A stretch of 64,000 nucleotides of DNA, taken from CALXQW01 sp031553045. Its GTDB lineage: Bacteria; Verrucomicrobiota; Verrucomicrobiia; Opitutales; Intestinicryptomonadaceae. Shown in pieces: positions 60,847 through 64,000 of this stretch. The notes beneath the pieces were generated by a model, which saw nothing but the letters and a program-made list of their open reading frames with translations, ran no database searches and had not been told where the DNA came from. Each line of letters opens with the position of its first letter. The first letter of the stretch is position 1. The DNA is taken from assembly GCA_031553045.1 (NCBI GenBank), contig JAVBLZ010000011.1, forward strand, positions 62,001 through 126,000, written 5' to 3'. The translations under genes were made by a program, and so were the position numbers.

Positions 60847-61434
60847 TTACTTTTTGAAAAGCTCCAACTGTGTAGATTTTATCATGCCGCAGTTTTTGAG
60901 TATGCGCAGCACCTGCAATAAGTCGCTCTTGGAGTAGTTGTTGTTGATTTCGACAGAATCTACAAGATGTTGCAGCATTTGCGGATATGTGATTGCGCCT
61001 GAGACGCCCGCATTCTTCAGCAAAAAAATTGTTTCCTGCTTGAGTTTTGCAGTATTTGCAAAGGCTGGAATTATCATGATTTTTTTGATGTCTTGCGGAT
61101 TGGCTTTAGGGAAAAATTCTTCCGCCTTTTTTGAGGTGGGCTTTTTAAGAAAGCTAAAAATGCCCTTGGTGTTTGCAATCAAAGAGGGCGTAAATTGCGA
61201 GGTGTGCCACGCCTTTACAGACACTACGGCGTATTTGATTTGTTTAAGACCCGCAGCGTCTAACACAAAGCCTTGCTCCGTATTTTCGGGCGCATTTGGG
61301 TTAAAGATGAAAAAATCAATTTCTTCTTCTGCGCGCTTTTTGCGGCTTTGCACCTGATATTTGCTTGTCTGATGCGTAAGAAAGCCCAGTGTTTCAAAGA
61401 ATGCTTTAACTATAATTTCGTCTGCGGCTGACAT
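60847..61434 (-). CDS. Unknown protein with possible PD-(D/E)XK nuclease core
   Basis: A 195-residue protein. EEEIDFFIFN followed after about 25 residues by YAVVSVKAW gives an acidic strand and a V-x-K strand in the order of restriction-endonuclease-like folds. The second half (KIMIIPAFANTAKLKQETIFLLKNAGVSGAITYPQML) alternates strands and helices, and the C-terminus may be a winged helix (SKSDLLQVLRILKNCGMI). I do not recognise a named family, and the nuclease idea is only a motif guess. It precedes nothing in its own operon except a 66-base gap to comF upstream. Confidence 0.65.
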   Translation of the reverse strand: MSAADEIIVKAFFETLGFLTHQTSKYQVQSRKKRAEEEIDFFIFNPNAPENTEQGFVLDAAGLKQIKYAVVSVKAWHTSQFTPSLIANTKGIFSFLKKPTSKKAEEFFPKANPQDIKKIMIIPAFANTAKLKQETIFLLKNAGVSGAITYPQMLQHLVDSVEINNNYSKSDLLQVLRILKNCGMIKSTQLELFKK

Positions 61435-61500
61435 GGTTTGGCGGTCTTAATAATTAATCTGTACAAGAATATAAACAAAGTTTAAAAATTTCATCAAGCC

Positions 61501-62238
61501 TTAAAGACGTTTAAAAAGGGCAAAGGCGTAAACATTTTTAAAGCCGGACTTCTTGAGCACCTTGGCGCATTCGCTAAGGGTTGCGCCCGTGGTTGCAACG
61601 TCGTCCAGCAAAATTATTTTAGAGCTTTTGGGGATGTCGTAATTTGTTTCCAAAATCTTGAAAGCGTTTTCCACATTTCTTCTGCGCTCAGGTTTGCCGA
61701 GCGTTGTCTGAGACTGCGTGTCTTTGCTGCGGCGCAAAATCTCCGCAACCTTCAAATTGTTTTCAGGAAAGATTTTTACGATTGCTTTTGCCAACAGTAG
61801 GCTCTGATTAAATTTACGCTTTTTAATGCGCTTTTTGTGAAGGGGCACAGGCACTAAAATAGCGTCTTTCAAGTAATTTTTTGAGGGCTCAAAATTTTCC
61901 AAAATCTTCATCAAATCTTTGATGACGTAAAAACCTTTTTCATATTTGAGAGCGTGCAAAAGCTCTCTTGTGCCTTCGCCAAAGAGGGCGATGCTCAAGA
62001 TTTTTTCAAAATGCGGCTCATTGTCTATACAGTTTGCGCATTCATTTATGCGCAATGTAGAATTGATTGCCACAACTTCTCCGCATTTGTTGCAAACACC
62101 GCCGTTTAGATAAAAAATTTTCTCAGCGCAATGCTTGCATAAATAATTAAAATCGCCTTCGGGATTCTGCGCCCCACAAGCAAGACATTCTCTTGGGAAA
62201 ATGAAATCCAGAAGAATTTTGTGAAGCCGATTTAACAA
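61501..62238 (-). CDS. comF: ComF-family phosphoribosyltransferase-like protein
   Basis: A 245-residue protein. The N-terminal zinc ribbons use CLACG, YLCKHC, CNKCG and ECANC. The phosphoribosyltransferase fold follows, with ILVPVPLHKKRIKKRKFNQSLLLA and the PRPP motif IILLDDVATTGATL. In naturally competent bacteria ComF helps convert incoming single-stranded DNA; the gene alone does not prove competence. It overlaps surE by seven bases. Confidence 0.93.
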   Translation of the reverse strand: MLNRLHKILLDFIFPRECLACGAQNPEGDFNYLCKHCAEKIFYLNGGVCNKCGEVVAINSTLRINECANCIDNEPHFEKILSIALFGEGTRELLHALKYEKGFYVIKDLMKILENFEPSKNYLKDAILVPVPLHKKRIKKRKFNQSLLLAKAIVKIFPENNLKVAEILRRSKDTQSQTTLGKPERRRNVENAFKILETNYDIPKSSKIILLDDVATTGATLSECAKVLKKSGFKNVYAFALFKRL

Positions 62239-63002
62239 CGTTTTGCGGAGAAAATGTTTAGCAAAGTTGCCGACGCTTCCTCATTTTTAAGGCATAAAAC
62301 ATCGGTGAGTTTTTCCGTGCACTCAAGCTCTTCACCGAGTGCGTATTTGAAATCAAAAGTTCCGTCGGCGTTTTTTTCAAAAAGGGTGTTTGTCTTGAGG
62401 CAGGCAGGCTCGGTAACACGCATGGGCACGCCCTTGGCATACAAAGACGGGTAGTTGACATTATACACCTCTCCAACCCCAAAGCCGGATTGCAGTTTTT
62501 CTAAAACAAAATTCGCCGCATTTTTTGAGGCTTCTTTTACACGCTTGGCAAGCGCTGCGGGGGCGGGCTCGTGGCGTATCCTGCAAAGGTCGTAGAATGT
62601 CTTGTCTATCTGCTGAGAAAATGCAAAGGCGGGCAGGCCCTTACTTGCGCCTTCAACGGCGGCGGCAAATGTACCACTACTCCAAAGCAGGGGAAGGGCG
62701 ACATTCTGCCCTATATTTATGCCCGAAACAACAACGTCAATATCCAGATTCATCGCCTCTGAAAGCGCTATATTCACACAGTCTGCGGGCGTCCCGCTTA
62801 GGGTGAAACATTTTGCGGAATCTATGGGAGAAATTTCTTTAAGCTCTAAAGTTTTATGCCTGCTGTAAGCCCTGCCAATCCAACTTTGTTCGCTTGCGGG
62901 TACGACCACCGTAACCTTGGCTATCTTACAAAATTCTCTTGTAAAAATTTCGAGAAATGGCGATGTTGCGCCGTCGTCGTTACAAATCAGGATGCGCCGC
63001 AT
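62232..63002 (-). CDS. surE: 5'/3'-nucleotidase SurE
   Basis: A 256-residue metal-dependent nucleoside monophosphatase with the family motifs ILICNDDGATSPFL (metal Asp8/Asp9), ASEQSWIGRAYSRH, LSGTPADCVNIAL and VSGINIGQNVALPLLWSSGTFAAAVEG. It acts on 5'- and 3'-nucleotides, with a role in stress survival in other bacteria. It is between the O-antigen-ligase-like gene (five bases) and comF (overlapping). Confidence 0.95.
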   Translation of the reverse strand: MRRILICNDDGATSPFLEIFTREFCKIAKVTVVVPASEQSWIGRAYSRHKTLELKEISPIDSAKCFTLSGTPADCVNIALSEAMNLDIDVVVSGINIGQNVALPLLWSSGTFAAAVEGASKGLPAFAFSQQIDKTFYDLCRIRHEPAPAALAKRVKEASKNAANFVLEKLQSGFGVGEVYNVNYPSLYAKGVPMRVTEPACLKTNTLFEKNADGTFDFKYALGEELECTEKLTDVLCLKNEEASATLLNIFSAKRC

Positions 63003-63007
63003 AAAAT

Positions 63008-64000
63008 TTATCGTCTGGGTAAAAACCCTCGCCGTTTATCTTCCGCCGCCAAGTTTGCCGCCATTAAGAATATTGCCGCAGAAACAGAGGGTAAGGTATA
63101 TGAATATCCGTGAAAGATCTGTTGGGAAATATCCCACGCCAATATTCCAAATACCCAAAAATATTTTGGGTCAGACTTAAATATATAAATGCCACCCTTA
63201 AACATGCCCCAAAAAGCTATAATTATGAGAATTGCGCCTATAACCCCCTCATGCCTCAAAATTTCTACAGGAAGAAAGTGGGAACTGTGGATTTCCACAT
63301 CAAATATGGATCCGCCATATACTGGGGATTCTAAAAACAAATCCCAGCCCCTTAATAGCAAATAATATCTGCTGAGTTCGGCGTCTCCTTGCAAATCCAT
63401 CGTTTCATAGTCTTGCAGCGCCGCAAGGCGTTCCCATGCGGTTGAGGAAAGCAAATAGGGTGTGGAAATTACTAAGAAAGATAGAGATACAATGAGTGCC
63501 GTTATGAAAATTTTTATACGCTTTAAAGAAAGCAACATGTAGGAAAATAAGATAAATGCAAAAGATATGATTGATGATTTTGAATCGCTCATAAGCAAGT
63601 TTGAGCCACTTATGGCAACGCCAATAACCCCAAGAATCTTATTAAAAATCGGCGGTGTAAAAATGAGAAAATATAACGATATGATATAAAGCATTGCCAT
63701 GGGATATTTGACCAAGCATCTATTCACCTCATTATCGGAGTCTGTAAGCCGAAAAGAACTGAGGGCGTCACGATTCGTATATAATATTAAAGCGCAACCC
63801 AACACGCCTCCCCAATATATAATTTTGGGCGAGTTGAGTATATAGAAAAAACGCTCTCTGCCTGCAAAATATAGAAAAAATGCCCCAAAATAGCAAATGT
63901 ATGTTACATATAAGAACAAGGGAATGCTTTGATTATACAAATAAAGCACTATGGGGTTTTCCATTAAAATCTTCACAAAGAAAACCGTAAAGAATATAAA
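63008..64000 (-). CDS. O-antigen ligase/polymerase-like membrane protein, 5' end cut
   Basis: At least 330 residues of a polytopic membrane protein; the frame stays open to the window edge, and the GTG at 63976 lies inside a hydrophobic run, so the true start is probably outside. About nine helices are visible. The long periplasmic loop contains ERLAALQDYETMDLQGDAELSRYYLLLRGWDLFLESPVYGGS and SHFLPVEILRHEGVIG, closely following the Wzy_C/WaaL pattern (R-x-x-L-W-x-x-G-x-x-x-F-x-x-x-P-x-x-G ... H-N). It would join or polymerise surface polysaccharide at the inner membrane. Confidence 0.75.
   Translation of the reverse strand, partial: FIFFTVFFVKILMENPIVLYLYNQSIPLFLYVTYICYFGAFFLYFAGRERFFYILNSPKIIYWGGVLGCALILYTNRDALSSFRLTDSDNEVNRCLVKYPMAMLYIISLYFLIFTPPIFNKILGVIGVAISGSNLLMSDSKSSIISFAFILFSYMLLSLKRIKIFITALIVSLSFLVISTPYLLSSTAWERLAALQDYETMDLQGDAELSRYYLLLRGWDLFLESPVYGGSIFDVEIHSSHFLPVEILRHEGVIGAILIIIAFWGMFKGGIYIFKSDPKYFWVFGILAWDISQQIFHGYSYTLPSVSAAIFLMAANLAAEDKRRGFLPRR

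Overview
The window reads as chromosome of a fairly low-GC, Gram-negative bacterium of the PVC group, most likely Verrucomicrobiota (Opitutia-like); Lentisphaerota or Kiritimatiellota remain possible. The reasons are an OprP-type porin with a short N-terminal helical segment, an Ost/Lpt-type LPS-transport protein, a formylglycine-type sulfatase beside glycosidases, a large hydrazine-synthase-alpha-like protein with haem motifs, GlnRS, and the DXP isoprenoid pathway. This placement is inference from gene content; no rRNA gene is present and I found no tRNA gene.

Layout. 1-9475: a cut glycerate kinase, a lipoprotein beta-propeller glycosidase, and a minus-strand operon galM > GH5-like > HzsA-like di-haem protein > sulfatase, which looks like a secreted system for a sulfated glycan. 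9800-14600 (minus): zinc-free ribosomal proteins L31B/L36B, folD, a small lipoprotein, a GT39-like membrane protein and a divergent pyrimidine phosphorylase. 14860-22550: xseB-dxs, an unknown exported protein, a porin and transketolase. 22550-26560: a thioredoxin-like protein, then an AT-rich 1.1 kb stretch holding two parS-like palindromes and DnaA-box-like sites, followed by mnmG; I read this as the candidate replication origin/centromere region. 26615-28783: a GmrSD/SspE-like DUF262-DUF1524 protein with an additional N-terminal domain (candidate modified-DNA restriction or phage defence). 28962-37554: a small membrane protein, the complete F-type ATP synthase operon atpBEFHAGDC, and glnS coupled to it by an overlap. 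37628-40674: divergent secreted FAD oxidoreductase and PHP phosphoesterase. 41214-48117 (minus): the classical nusA-infB-rbfA-nrnA-truB-ribF operon behind a leader with an attenuator-like hairpin. 48239-50805: an unknown exported protein and a beta-helix hydrolase with a GH110-like acidic triad. 50954-55239 (minus): rhaB-lutABC, joining rhamnose phosphorylation to lactate oxidation. 55341-64000: an MBL hydrolase, elbB and a multi-OstA LptA-like protein; an Aas-like AMP ligase; a possible nuclease-fold protein, surE-comF, and a cut O-antigen-ligase-like gene.

The non-coding DNA is unusual. Two families of structured repeats occupy the gaps. One is a modular element (boundary hairpin, tandem ~55-bp units, then a ~130-bp block with inverted ends and a variable central hairpin) found in four copies downstream of minus-strand genes. 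The other is a ~215-220-bp MITE-like element with CTAG-ended inverted repeats, with full copies beside the candidate origin and solo arms at gene 3' ends, where the CTAG or TAG overlaps stop codons. The most promising leads are these repeats, the parS/oriC candidate, the DUF262 fusion and the haem-bearing glycan operon.
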